Positions 10,821 to 18,427 of a stretch of DNA of 32,699 nucleotides are shown here, one piece after another (positions within the stretch are counted from its first letter, which is position 1; every line of letters begins with the position of its first letter). Source of the stretch: Anncaliia algerae PRA339. Its lineage: Eukaryota > Microsporidia > Tubulinosematidae. The position numbers and the translations under genes were made by a program. Where the stretch lies: the NCBI GenBank assembly GCA_000385875.2, contig KK365133.1, positions 36,296 to 68,994 on the forward strand, in the 5' to 3' direction. The notes beneath the pieces are model-generated. The model was not told the DNA's origin, made no database searches, and saw nothing but the letters and a program-made list of their open reading frames with translations.

Positions 10821-11922
10821 TTAATATCTTGTATGAAGTCCACGAGCTCTTAAAACTGATTCGATTCGGTTTGGCATAGAATTTACAAGTTTCTTGCAGA
10901 TTTCATTAGGCATGATCCTCTATATTTCTCGAACTTTTCCTTAATTCGTTTATATTCTTGAGTGTGTGCTTTTTAATTCTCGTTTCACACAATACATAAA
11001 TGCTCAAAAGATTAAATTATGGGGATTGTGAAGGCCAATTAAGAACAAAGATTTCGTTTGACTTGAAAAATTCCAATGTTTTTTTAGCTGTATGTCTGGA
11101 TCGTTATCCTGTTGGAAATTGAAATCGTCAATTATCCCCAATTTTTCTGCAGATGAATGTAAATTTGTTGCTAAATTCGTTTGTAAAGAATAGAGTCAAG
11201 ATTATCTTTAATAAAAACTAAGTCTCGTACACCTTTGGATGACATACAGACCCATACCATTAGACTTTTGCCTCCGTGTTTTATTGTTTTAACACAATCC
11301 TTTATATATAATCCCTCATCTTGCTTCCTCCATAACAAAACACGTCGATCTGATTTAAAAAGGATTATTTTTGTCTCATCGCTAAAAAAAACTTTTCCCA
11401 TTTATTATCGTCCAATTACTCTATTGCTCTACAATCGACAATCTTGATTGTATGCTTTTCGATGTTAAAAGAGGGACTTTTTTGCTACTCTACTATAGAA
11501 ATCATTGGGCGAAGCGCATTGCGTATTGTTTGCGGAGAAACATTTATTATTCTTTTCTCCCTTAATATCTCGCATAATTTTAAAGTTGAAATATTAGGAC
11601 ATTTTTTCACTAACTTCACTAAAATACATTTATCATCAGAATTAAGTATAATTTTTCTGCCAGGGCTTTTTAATCTTTCATATTGATTGGAATTTTCATA
11701 TTTTGCGATATTATTTTGTATTGTATACTTTTAATTCCGGTTTCTGTAAAATTTTTTCTCTGTGAAAATTTTTGTTCAAACAAGCATATAATTTTAGCCT
11801 TTGTTTTGAGACAAATTGATTTAATCATAATAGGGATAAAAAAAATCTGAATATATAGTTTTTTTATTGAGGACATTTTGGGCGAGCATAATAGTTAAAA
11901 GTGGCGGTTTTTTCTTCGGCAT
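10821..11922 (-). pseudogene. Tc1/mariner transposase pseudogene
   Basis: Read leftward from the ATG at 11922 (MPKKKPPLL), fragments in several frames follow the usual Tc1 order. First comes a helix-turn-helix region (11600-11830, with a KCPNISTLKLCEILRE-like block and VSPQTIRNALR). Then come VFFSDETKI with the first catalytic Asp, KHGGKSLMVWVCMSSKG, FQQDNDPD near 11085-11135 with the second Asp, and NWPSQSP near 11030. The C terminus is MPNRIESVLRARG, ending HTRY and TAA at 10821. The position expected for the third acidic residue reads as a stop (IF-stop-AFMYCVKREL). Several frameshifts and stops are present, so no active enzyme is made. The start codon lies inside the target duplication of the nested Merlin element. 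Confidence 0.88.
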
Positions 11923-11927
11923 TTGAT
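11918..11927 (+). repeat. Left target-site duplication of the nested Merlin copy
   Basis: GGCATTTGAT here and at 12901-12910 in the same orientation. On the minus strand it reads ATCAAATGCC and contains the mariner transposase ATG. Merlin elements usually duplicate 8-9 bp, so one or two of the 10 matching bases may be chance. Confidence 0.7.
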
Positions 11928-11988
11928 ATTTTAATTAAAATTATAAATTAAATAATTTTAAGAAAATTGAAAAAAAGATATATAAAAT

Positions 11989-12839
11989 CTAATGCTTTAA
12001 TAAATCAAGAACTGAACTAAATAAATTATGCTTGTTGTTAAAAAAAAAACAAAATTCTTTTAAAAAATCAATTCTCTTTGTAGTCTTGACACAATTTCTA
12101 CTTTTAATCATAAGTATAAGTTCATTATTAAACGCCTCCACGGCTTGAGTATTAACCCCATTAGTTTTATTCACAAATTCATATTTGTGACAAACAGTAA
12201 TATGATGGAAGCATATTTTGAACAAAGATGAATAACTTTTATGCTCATCTGTCCATATATCAGATCCTGGTATCACTTGAGAGCATATAATTAGTAAAAT
12301 AGTGGTGAAACATCTTGTAATTTTATTTTTCCCTTAGACAATACATAACGCATCGCTTTTGTTTGATGAAGCCTTTCTCTATGATTCTTGCACTTGAACT
12401 TAACCATAGTTTCATCGATTTGAACGATGAAACCAGTTCCTCCAAGTTTTTTATTTTCAAAGTTAGGAAAAGTCATCAAAGCAATAATTTTTTCGTATAC
12501 TCTTTGTATTGTTCTAGCGAAAACATCTAAACTTTTTTGATGCTAAATAACTGCTTGCCGCGAGAATATTATAATTATACGCTTTATGTCTCTGATTGAC
12601 AGATTGATATTGCAAAAGAATGACCCGATGCGTATTGATTTGTATTTCTTATTATTTTTCTGTGCAACACCAAGCTAAAGCATCATTAGATCGTTTCATG
12701 TTCTAAGTTTTGTAATATTTGCACAAACAGTGCACCAATATTCTCTTTTTAAAATATTTAATTCCATTAAAAATAATGCGATTTCTCTTTCATTTGACTT
12801 GATTAAGAACTTTTCAAACTTGTCTGGTGTATATTCCAT
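11989..12839 (-). pseudogene. Merlin transposase pseudogene
   Basis: It begins at an ATG at 12839 (MEYTPDKFEKFLIK), one base after a CCC. Pieces follow the intact paralogue at 15604-16497. A zinc-ribbon start ILKREYWCTVC is followed by frameshifted KYKSIRIGSFF. KLGGTGFIVQIDETMVKFKC carries the first catalytic Asp, IWTDEHKSYSSL the second, CHKYEFVNKTNGVNTQAVEAFN the catalytic Glu, and FLKEFCFFFNNKHN sits near the C terminus. At least three frameshifts or stops (around 12290, 12480-12560 and 12640-12720) break it. The protein-level match to the intact copy is clear but well below identity, so the two are separate old family members and not recent duplicates. Confidence 0.88.
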
Positions 12840-12840
12840 A

Positions 12841-12843
12841 GGG
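12841..12843 (-). promoter_or_regulatory. CCC motif before the nested Merlin transposase
   Basis: On the minus strand CCC is followed by one T and the transposase ATG. It is the same signal as at host genes. Confidence 0.45.
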
Positions 12844-12900
12844 TTTTTTTAATTTAATTTATTTCTTTTTAATATTTTAACTTAAAATGAAGCAAAATTT

Positions 12901-12910
12901 GGCATTTGAT
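12901..12910 (+). repeat. Right target-site duplication of the nested Merlin copy
   Basis: GGCATTTGAT, the direct partner of 11918-11927. It adjoins the inner end of the mariner right inverted repeat. Confidence 0.7.
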
Positions 12911-13095
12911 CCGACTTTTGCTTTTGTATAAAATTGAATTGTTTTTTTGAAAATATTTTAGGCCCTAATAGAAAAATTCTTCTAAATTTTTACGCAAGAT
13001 ATGATAGAGTTTACAAAAAAAATAATTTTAAACCGAAAGTACTCTTCATTTTTAAATACAATTAATTTTCTCGGGTGGTCGGTTTTTTTTTAAGT
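12911..13095 (-). repeat. Right terminal inverted repeat of the mariner element
   Basis: This is the inverted partner of 10615-10800. The outer end reads, inward on the minus strand, ACTT, a run of A, then CCGACCACCCGAGAAAATT. The word AAAAAACCGACCA recurs at the inner edge of the left side (about 10802-10814), and AAAAAACCGCC lies at the transposase N terminus. Confidence 0.85.
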
Positions 13096-13340
13096 TAAAG
13101 TATTTAATATTCATTTTCAATATGTTTAAATGTACATATACTGACATTTTCTCCTAACTATGGAACAATATTCCAATAATACATCAAATATTAACATCTA
13201 TTTTTTAGACCTCATAATTATTGAAAGGTTAAAAAATAATATATTTTTGTTTGTATTAAGTATAAAATTAGAGTTAAAAATAATATTTTATTTATTTTAT
13301 ATATTTTTAATAAACATTAATATTTTGTTAATTCCATAGA

Positions 13341-13652
13341 ATGGTTAAGCAATCGATTATTGAAAGAACAATTATAGCAATATTAGCTGATGAAGATACA
13401 ATTAGGTCTTTCTCACTGACAGGTATTCCTTCTTTTAAAGAACCTCAAAATTTTATAACCGTAACTCATGATACTCTTGAAGAAGACCTAATGACACACT
13501 TTAATGACTTAATAAGTAGAAAAGATGTAGCTATTCTATTCATAGCTGATTTTGTTGCACAAAAAATACAAAAAAGTATTGATAAATACAAGGAAATTTT
13601 GCCTTCTTTAATTGAAATACCCTCACGATTAGGAAAAAATAAATTTTATTAA
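13341..13652 (+). CDS. VMA7: V-type proton ATPase subunit F
   Basis: This 103-residue subunit of the V1 sector sits in the central rotor with subunit D and couples ATP hydrolysis to proton pumping into vacuolar or endosomal compartments. It has the family order: IIAILADEDTIRSFSLTGI near the N terminus (the conserved xIADEDTVxGFxLxGI block), NFITV, a helical acidic segment (TLEEDLMTHFNDLISRKDVAILFIADFVAQKI, matching the RxDIAIILIxQxIA block) and the C-terminal LPSLIEIPSR motif. It is slightly shorter than yeast Vma7 (118), lacking the extended tail. The start is the only in-frame ATG before the conserved block. The gene converges with RPL13, with only 39 nt between the stop codons. Confidence 0.92.
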   Translation: MVKQSIIERTIIAILADEDTIRSFSLTGIPSFKEPQNFITVTHDTLEEDLMTHFNDLISRKDVAILFIADFVAQKIQKSIDKYKEILPSLIEIPSRLGKNKFY

Positions 13653-13691
13653 AAAGTAAAAATTTGTGTTAAATTTTAAAGAATTAAAAAT

Positions 13692-14183
13692 TTAATTAAG
13701 TTTAGCGATTTCTTCTGCTTTTATAGCCTCAACAATAACTTCTTTTTTCTTTAAAGGCATAATTTTTCCTTTATGTTGAACAGCTCCAGAACTTCTTGCT
13801 TGTGCTCTGTCACTATAAACAGTTACTTTGCTCATATAAGTTTTGATCCTTTCTACATTTTGATCAAATGATTCTTGGTTTTTGTTTCTTCTTCTTAAAT
13901 CAACAGAAATACCTAATTTTCTTGCATATGTATATTCCAATCCAGCAGCTTTACACTCTTCTGGAGTAAACCCTCTTCCTAGTCTTTCTCTGGTGTTGTG
14001 TCTGATTGTTTGGCACCTTACAATGGGTCTCAGTTTATTAATTGGCATTGGATAAAGCTTCTTTCCTTTATTTTTCCTGTTTTCTTTTCTTGCTGCCTTT
14101 CTTGCAGGCTGGTTAAACCAAGTCTTAAAACGAATGGCTGTTTTTCTAAAGTGGTTGTTGGGTAATTCATTGTTGTGTTTCAT
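13692..14183 (-). CDS. RPL13: Large-subunit ribosomal protein eL13
   Basis: This 163-residue protein is a structural component of the 60S subunit. The N-terminal half is highly conserved: MKHNNELPNNHFRKTAIRFKTWFNQPARKAARKENR, then the PMPINKLRPIVRCQTIRHNTRERLGRGFTPEECKAAG region, and YARKLGISVDLRRRNKNQESFDQNVERIKTY. The C-terminal extension of animal and yeast eL13 (about 200-210 residues) is shortened, as often seen in microsporidian ribosomal proteins. No intron is visible at the 5' end. A CCC motif lies 7 nt before the ATG. Codon choice is more regular than in neighbouring unknown genes, consistent with high expression. Confidence 0.96.
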   Translation of the reverse strand: MKHNNELPNNHFRKTAIRFKTWFNQPARKAARKENRKNKGKKLYPMPINKLRPIVRCQTIRHNTRERLGRGFTPEECKAAGLEYTYARKLGISVDLRRRNKNQESFDQNVERIKTYMSKVTVYSDRAQARSSGAVQHKGKIMPLKKKEVIVEAIKAEEIAKLN

Positions 14184-15495
14184 TATTATAGGGCATAAAA
14201 TTTTTTCTTAAATAATTTAATATTATTAAAAATAACATATTAAATAATTATTTAATAAAATATTAAATTATTAATAAATCATAAAATAATCTTAAATTAA
14301 ATTCATTTATTATGTGAGATAATATTTTTTCAATTTATTCTCCAATTTTACTACTAAAATATTAAATTATAAAATATGCAAGACAGTTAATTTTACACAA
14401 ACATAATAAAACAACTTTAATAAAAAAGGAGAATTTAATAAATTAAATTTTAAACAATCTTATATCTTCATTTAAACTTAAAACCTTTAATCATAAGAAA
14501 TATCTAAAATTGGCTTTATCATTTAATTAAATAGTATAAATATTTTTGTATTTAATTTTATAATATTTAGGTATTTATATTACATAAAGATATTTTATAA
14601 ATTAATAACAAAGAAAATGTAAACTTTATCCTTCTATATAAATTTATATCATTTCATTTCTTTAATATAAAAAAATATAAACGATACAAACTATTTCTAC
14701 AAAATATTAATCTATAAAAAATCTTTTTCAGGTATAAATTAGATTTATTTACCTATGTAACCTATAAATATACTCATAGAAACAAAGAATAACTAAATAT
14801 TTATTTATTAGCTATTGATTAAGTCATTTAGACTCAAATAAGTGTGTTTATTATGAATGTTAGTTGTAGGTCTTATAAAAAGCAAAGGAATATTTTTTTA
14901 ATTTAAAATTCTCCTCCTTTAATAATAGAAAATTATAATTAACTAAACTTAAATAAAAGATAAGTAAATATATATTTTTATTTATTTTAAAATTTAATAT
15001 AACTGATTCCAATACATCATTGTTTCCATAAGTGGAGTTAACAAAAAGTCTTAAGCATTTTGAATTTTGTATCCTTTAAAATTGTAAAAAAATATTTTTG
15101 TAAAGAAATATTGTTACTTTGTTAATTGAAAAGTATAAAAAATATATTTTTTTATTTGAAGAAATGTAAATACAAAAATATTAAAGGACTAACTCTTTAA
15201 AATTATACATTTTAATGAGACTTATAGTTTAATTATATCAGTAAATAATTCTCAATTAAATTTTATAATTTATCAGAATTAATTGTTAAAAATAATTATT
15301 TAAAAAATCATATTTAACCTTCTAAGAAAAATTAAAAATATTTTTAAATTATTTTTAATGATAGTGATAGTAAAAGAATCTTACATATTAAAACATACCA
15401 AAGAAAATATTAACTTTAGATATTCTTGATTTATAACTATTGTTTCATAATTAAAATATTCTTATTTTATAGTAAAAAATTATTTCAAAATATTA
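14184..15495. other. 1.3-kb AT-rich region, no gene seen
   Basis: This holds the eL13 promoter at its left end. The remainder is AT-rich sequence without a recognisable ORF, RNA gene or transposase fragment on either strand. It ends at the target duplication of the Merlin element. Confidence 0.5.
14191..14193 (-). promoter_or_regulatory. CCC start-associated motif of RPL13
   Basis: On the minus strand GCCC is followed by TATAATA and the ATG (7-nt spacer). Confidence 0.55.
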
Positions 15496-15503
15496 CATAA
15501 TTT
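15496..15503 (+). repeat. Left 8-bp target-site duplication of the Merlin element
   Basis: CATAATTT, repeated exactly at 16718-16725. Eight base pairs is the usual duplication length for Merlin/IS1595-type insertions. Confidence 0.88.
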
Positions 15504-15527
15504 GGATCAGATATATTTTTTAACCCC
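15504..15527 (+). repeat. Left terminal inverted repeat of the Merlin element
   Basis: 24 bp, identical to the reverse complement of 16694-16717. A near-copy of its inner part (TCAGATATATTTTTTAACC) follows at 15536-15554, a likely second transposase-binding site. Confidence 0.9.
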
Positions 15528-15603
15528 AGAATATATCAGATATATTTTTTAACCACACAATAAAAAAACTAAAAAAAATATTAAGTAAAAACTAAAGAAT
15601 AAA

Positions 15604-16497
15604 CTAATTTTTAATTTTAATCAATTCAAGTATCTTTTCAAGTCTAAACATTTTGTTATTGAATTTCCAACAGAATTCATCTAAAAATATTTGTCTTAGT
15701 TCAGTTTTGATTCCCTTTCTTCTTTTAATTTCTAATTTTATTTGACTGTTGAAGCTTTCCACTCCTTGTGTATTGACTCCGGTATCTTTATTGATAAAAT
15801 TATATTTATGGCAAACAGTACCATGAAAAAATCCATAACTAGTTAATGCAGAATAACTTCTGAATTCATCTGTGTATATAGTGGAAAAGGGCTTTACTTG
15901 TTCAATTATAATTGGAAGAAGTGTTGCAGCTTCCTTGTTGCTTATTACTTTGGCGAATGCCCGTGTTATATTATTTTTATATTCCACTATAGTGATTGCA
16001 TCTGTTCTATTACGAGAACTTCTTCCTCGATGAGACTTGCATCTGTAATTTAGCATAGTCTCATCGACTTGTACTATTGCTTCTCGGCCTCCTAACTTGT
16101 CTTCTGAAAAATCGATTGGACCTATTTTATCTAAAAGCCTTAAGATAACTTTTTGAATTGTTTTTTGATGTAGATTAAGGTTTTTTCTTATAGAATGCTG
16201 AGGCTGGTCACAGCACCACCTTGTTAAAATCTTAAAAATTGAAAGAAAATCAGTATTAAGGTTTTCAAAAAAGCTTCCACTTTTTATAGAATGCCTTTTT
16301 TTATAATCTTTACAGGCTTTGTTCATACACCTGAACATAAAACCATCTCTAATAGCTTGATACTCAACCAATTTCATTTTTTCATAACACGACATACAAA
16401 ATTGTTCGCGTTTAATTAGTTTATTTGCCATTAAATAGTCGATTAGTTCTTTTTTGTTGAATCTAATAAGCATATTTTCAAAATTATCAATATTCAT
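15604..16497 (-). CDS. Merlin transposase, intact (IS1595/ISXO2-like)
   Basis: This 297-residue DDE-type transposase has an N-terminal zinc ribbon (C34-x2-C37 and C57-x4-C62) for DNA binding. A helical linker (about 80-125) is followed by the RNase-H-like catalytic core: first Asp D145 in IVQVDETML, second Asp D210 in IYTDEFRSY, and Glu E247 in VNTQGVESFN. Also present are the GTVCHKYNFINK block before the Glu and a C-terminal FCWKFNN segment. All expected acidic residues and cysteines are intact. It starts at the ATG at 16497, with CCC 6 nt upstream. The same lineage is present as broken copies at 482-940, 11989-12839 and 29548-30270, so this is probably the source-type member locally. Confidence 0.93.
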   Translation of the reverse strand: MNIDNFENMLIRFNKKELIDYLMANKLIKREQFCMSCYEKMKLVEYQAIRDGFMFRCMNKACKDYKKRHSIKSGSFFENLNTDFLSIFKILTRWCCDQPQHSIRKNLNLHQKTIQKVILRLLDKIGPIDFSEDKLGGREAIVQVDETMLNYRCKSHRGRSSRNRTDAITIVEYKNNITRAFAKVISNKEAATLLPIIIEQVKPFSTIYTDEFRSYSALTSYGFFHGTVCHKYNFINKDTGVNTQGVESFNSQIKLEIKRRKGIKTELRQIFLDEFCWKFNNKMFRLEKILELIKIKN

Positions 16498-16503
16498 AAA
16501 AGA

Positions 16504-16506
16504 GGG
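16504..16506 (-). promoter_or_regulatory. CCC motif before the intact Merlin transposase
   Basis: On the minus strand TATCCC, TCTTTT, then ATG. It resembles the signal found at host genes and lies inside the transposon. Confidence 0.5.
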
Positions 16507-16673
16507 ATAAGATAAAACATAATTATATTTAAACCCTGTATATAATACTAAATTTATACTAAGAATGCATTTATTTAATAATAATTTACATTTTAATGAT
16601 ATGATATTTTTGTTTTAATTTATTACACTATGTGTAGGAAAATATAAATATTAAATATTATATTAATTTACAA

Positions 16674-16713
16674 CAGATATATTTTTTAACCCCGGGGTTA
16701 AAAAATATATCTG
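16674..16713. repeat. Perfect 40-bp palindrome at the Merlin 5' end
   Basis: CAGATATATTTTTTAACCCC is followed directly by its exact reverse complement, with no spacer. The outer half belongs to the terminal inverted repeat. The inner half is a mirrored copy of the terminal motif, lying upstream of the transposase gene. It could be a double transposase-binding site or a promoter/operator, and it could extrude a cruciform. Confidence 0.9.
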
Positions 16714-16717
16714 ATCC
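16694..16717 (-). repeat. Right terminal inverted repeat of the Merlin element
   Basis: 24 bp, exact inverted partner of 15504-15527, directly followed by the CATAATTT duplication. Confidence 0.9.
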
Positions 16718-16725
16718 CATAATTT
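16718..16725 (+). repeat. Right 8-bp target-site duplication of the Merlin element
   Basis: CATAATTT, exact direct copy of 15496-15503. Confidence 0.88.
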
Positions 16726-16867
16726 AATTCAAAAATCAATGCTGATAAATAAAAGTCAATGTAATTGAAATTAAAAATTATGTCATAAAAGAAAACAATC
16801 CTTTTATTTGATCAGAGTAAAATTTAATGCATTTATACAAATATTTATATAAAAATATATTTTGTTT

Positions 16868-17686
16868 ATGCAGTTTTTAGATTTTAGTTTAACCTGTAAC
16901 CAAGTACCACTACCACTTTGCAAGGCCTTAGGTAAAAATTGCAGATATACAAGCAGATTAGGAGAAATATCAACCTATAAAATATCCTCTCCATCCACAA
17001 TAGTGCTCCTGGCATGTGCAATTATTACTATAATGCATTTAATCAGGAGAACTAGAAAATATCACACACTCTTTTCTAAAAATGAATTTGTACTTTTCTT
17101 TTATTTATATTTAACTTCTATTTTTTTAGATATAATTTTAATATCAAACTATTTGAAGGATAATACAACCTTCATGTATGTTTTAATTGCACAGCTTTCA
17201 TTTTCCTGCACAGCTTTAGTTTCTTTACTCATAGGAAATATAACTTCAAAATTATTTGATAGTATTCAAGCATTTAGAAGCATAACAATAGCAAGAATTC
17301 TATGTTCCATTTACTTTATTATTGTTTATCCTTTTCTCTTTGTAGCAATTAAAAATAAAAATGCAACTCTTCTCTTTATTTTCTTAGTGTTTGTTAATTT
17401 GGGAATTGTTTTGGTTTATTTGATTTATCAAATTATACTATTAAGAGTCAGTGAAGCAGAAGTGTGGGCATATGGTACTTTATCAGTTGCAGTTGTATTT
17501 TTTTCTATTGCGTGTACCTTTTTATTTTATGGTTCAAATATTATTGCCTTTTTGTCTGAAAGGTATTTAGATGGATATTTTTTCTTCCATTTGTTTATAT
17601 TTTGCACTGTGTTGATGATTCATAAGTATTGGTATTCAATCAGTGACAATGAAATAGAGTGTGCAGATTTATTAAATGAAGTTTAA
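16868..17686 (+). CDS. CHS7: Chitin synthase export chaperone (Chs7-like)
   Basis: This 272-residue polytopic protein of the Chs7 family resides in the endoplasmic reticulum and is needed for export of chitin synthase. Chitin is a main component of the microsporidian endospore. The N terminus MQFLDFSLTCNQVPLPLCKALG matches the family's FxxLCxxxPLPLCxLvG block. About seven hydrophobic segments follow, from STIVLLACAIITIMHL to FFHLFIFCTVLMIHKYW. The C-terminal RYLDGYFFFHLFIFCTVLMIHKYWYSI region is the best conserved, ending before DNEIECAD (family: WDSITKxDLEF). The frame is open upstream through a TTG at 16862, but the first ATG is 16868. TAD3 follows 54 nt downstream on the same strand. Confidence 0.9.
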   Translation: MQFLDFSLTCNQVPLPLCKALGKNCRYTSRLGEISTYKISSPSTIVLLACAIITIMHLIRRTRKYHTLFSKNEFVLFFYLYLTSIFLDIILISNYLKDNTTFMYVLIAQLSFSCTALVSLLIGNITSKLFDSIQAFRSITIARILCSIYFIIVYPFLFVAIKNKNATLLFIFLVFVNLGIVLVYLIYQIILLRVSEAEVWAYGTLSVAVVFFSIACTFLFYGSNIIAFLSERYLDGYFFFHLFIFCTVLMIHKYWYSISDNEIECADLLNEV

Positions 17687-17740
17687 ACTTTTTATAAATT
17701 TTTAATAAATATTTGTTAAATTAATAAAATTTTGATAATT

Positions 17741-18427
17741 ATGAAAATCACACGTATATTAACAGCAGAAGAGGAATCTGAAGTGCAATTTGTATCTTTA
17801 GCTGCCAAAATTATAAAAAAGGTAGACATACAGAAATTCATTAATACAGCTGAAATATGTAATCTGCCAAGCCATTTGAAACTAATAAAAAATTATGACA
17901 GTGATCATGTCCTGATACTTACAGGAAATTCAGTAAAAATGGAAGAGGAAATGTTAGTAAAAGTCCCAATAAATCAGCCAATCACATTAAATCAGTATAA
18001 TATTAGTAAAAATATATGGCCATGCAAATATTTTATAAAAAAGGAAGAAAAGGTTTGCTTAAAATATGTTTATAACACATTTGAAATCCCTAGCACCAAT
18101 ATGAGCAAAATATGCTCTTTATTTTGTATAATTAGAGATGAGAACAAAGTATACAAGATTGAATACGATGATAATGCAATACTAGGACATTCTATCTTTA
18201 AAGCTATTGAAAAGGTATCCATGATGAAGGTTGGTTACTGCTGTACCAATTTGGATGCTTTTATTTATTGTGAACCCTGTTTATCTTGTTGTATGGCCTT
18301 TGTTCATGGAAGGATTAGACGTGTATTCTTCATAAAAAATACAGATTTAGGCACTTTTACAAAAATGAAACTTTGTTATAATAAAAATCTAAATCATCGT
18401 TACAATGTTTATTGCATTGAATTATGA
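17741..18427 (+). CDS. TAD3: tRNA adenosine-34 deaminase, non-catalytic subunit Tad3
   Basis: This 228-residue protein is the partner of Tad2 in the heterodimer that converts A34 to inosine in tRNA anticodons. The C-terminal deaminase fold shows the zinc ligands H150 in GHSIFKAI and C180/C183 in YCEPCLSCCMAFVHGRIRRVF, close to the family consensus EPCxMCxMAxVHSRIRRVF. Where active deaminases have H-x-E, this protein has HSI, so the catalytic Glu is missing, as expected for Tad3 and not Tad2. The N-terminal about 120 residues are diverged. An open frame begins at a TTG at 17732, but the ATG at 17741 is used here. It lies 54 nt after CHS7 on the same strand, probably separately transcribed. Confidence 0.9.
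   Translation: MKITRILTAEEESEVQFVSLAAKIIKKVDIQKFINTAEICNLPSHLKLIKNYDSDHVLILTGNSVKMEEEMLVKVPINQPITLNQYNISKNIWPCKYFIKKEEKVCLKYVYNTFEIPSTNMSKICSLFCIIRDENKVYKIEYDDNAILGHSIFKAIEKVSMMKVGYCCTNLDAFIYCEPCLSCCMAFVHGRIRRVFFIKNTDLGTFTKMKLCYNKNLNHRYNVYCIEL

Larger units (their letters stand above)
11928..12900 (-). mobile_element. Merlin (IS1595-like) element nested in the mariner, inactive
   Basis: The element lies between two direct copies of GGCATTTGAT and separates the mariner transposase coding region from its 5' inverted repeat. It carries a broken Merlin transposase on the minus strand. The terminal repeats are weak or eroded: the ends share only AT-rich similarity, unlike the clean ends of the copy at 15504-16717. 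Length is about 0.97 kb, somewhat shorter than that complete copy (1.2 kb). Confidence 0.75.
10615..13095 (-). mobile_element. Tc1/mariner DNA transposon, inactive, with nested Merlin copy
   Basis: The element is delimited by inverted repeats of roughly 185 bp, each next to a TA dinucleotide (10613-10614 and 13096-13097), the target duplication expected for Tc1/mariner. Both ends start with an A-rich run followed by CTGTTCACC (left) or CCGACCACC (right, read inward), then share GAGAAAATTAATTGTATTT and a long collinear block. Inside are a broken Tc1-type transposase on the minus strand and a broken Merlin element (11928-12900). Without the Merlin insertion and its target duplication the mariner is about 1.5 kb, a usual size. 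The arms have diverged by point changes, so the insertion is not recent. Confidence 0.85.
15504..16717 (-). mobile_element. Complete Merlin (IS1595/ISXO2-like) DNA transposon
   Basis: This is a 1,214-bp element with perfect 24-bp terminal inverted repeats (15504-15527 and 16694-16717, beginning GGATCAGATATATTTTTT), an exact 8-bp target duplication CATAATTT on both sides, and one uninterrupted transposase gene on the minus strand. Perfect ends, intact duplication and intact ORF together point to a recent insertion that could still be active. Each end carries a second copy of the CAGATATATTTTTTAACC core: a direct copy at 15537-15554 on the left, and a mirrored copy at 16674-16693 on the right that creates a perfect palindrome. 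Confidence 0.93.

Noticed and set aside
11235-11686. Plus-strand frames of 70-80 residues in the mariner element
   Set aside because: They lie opposite the broken Tc1-type transposase and have no motif of their own.
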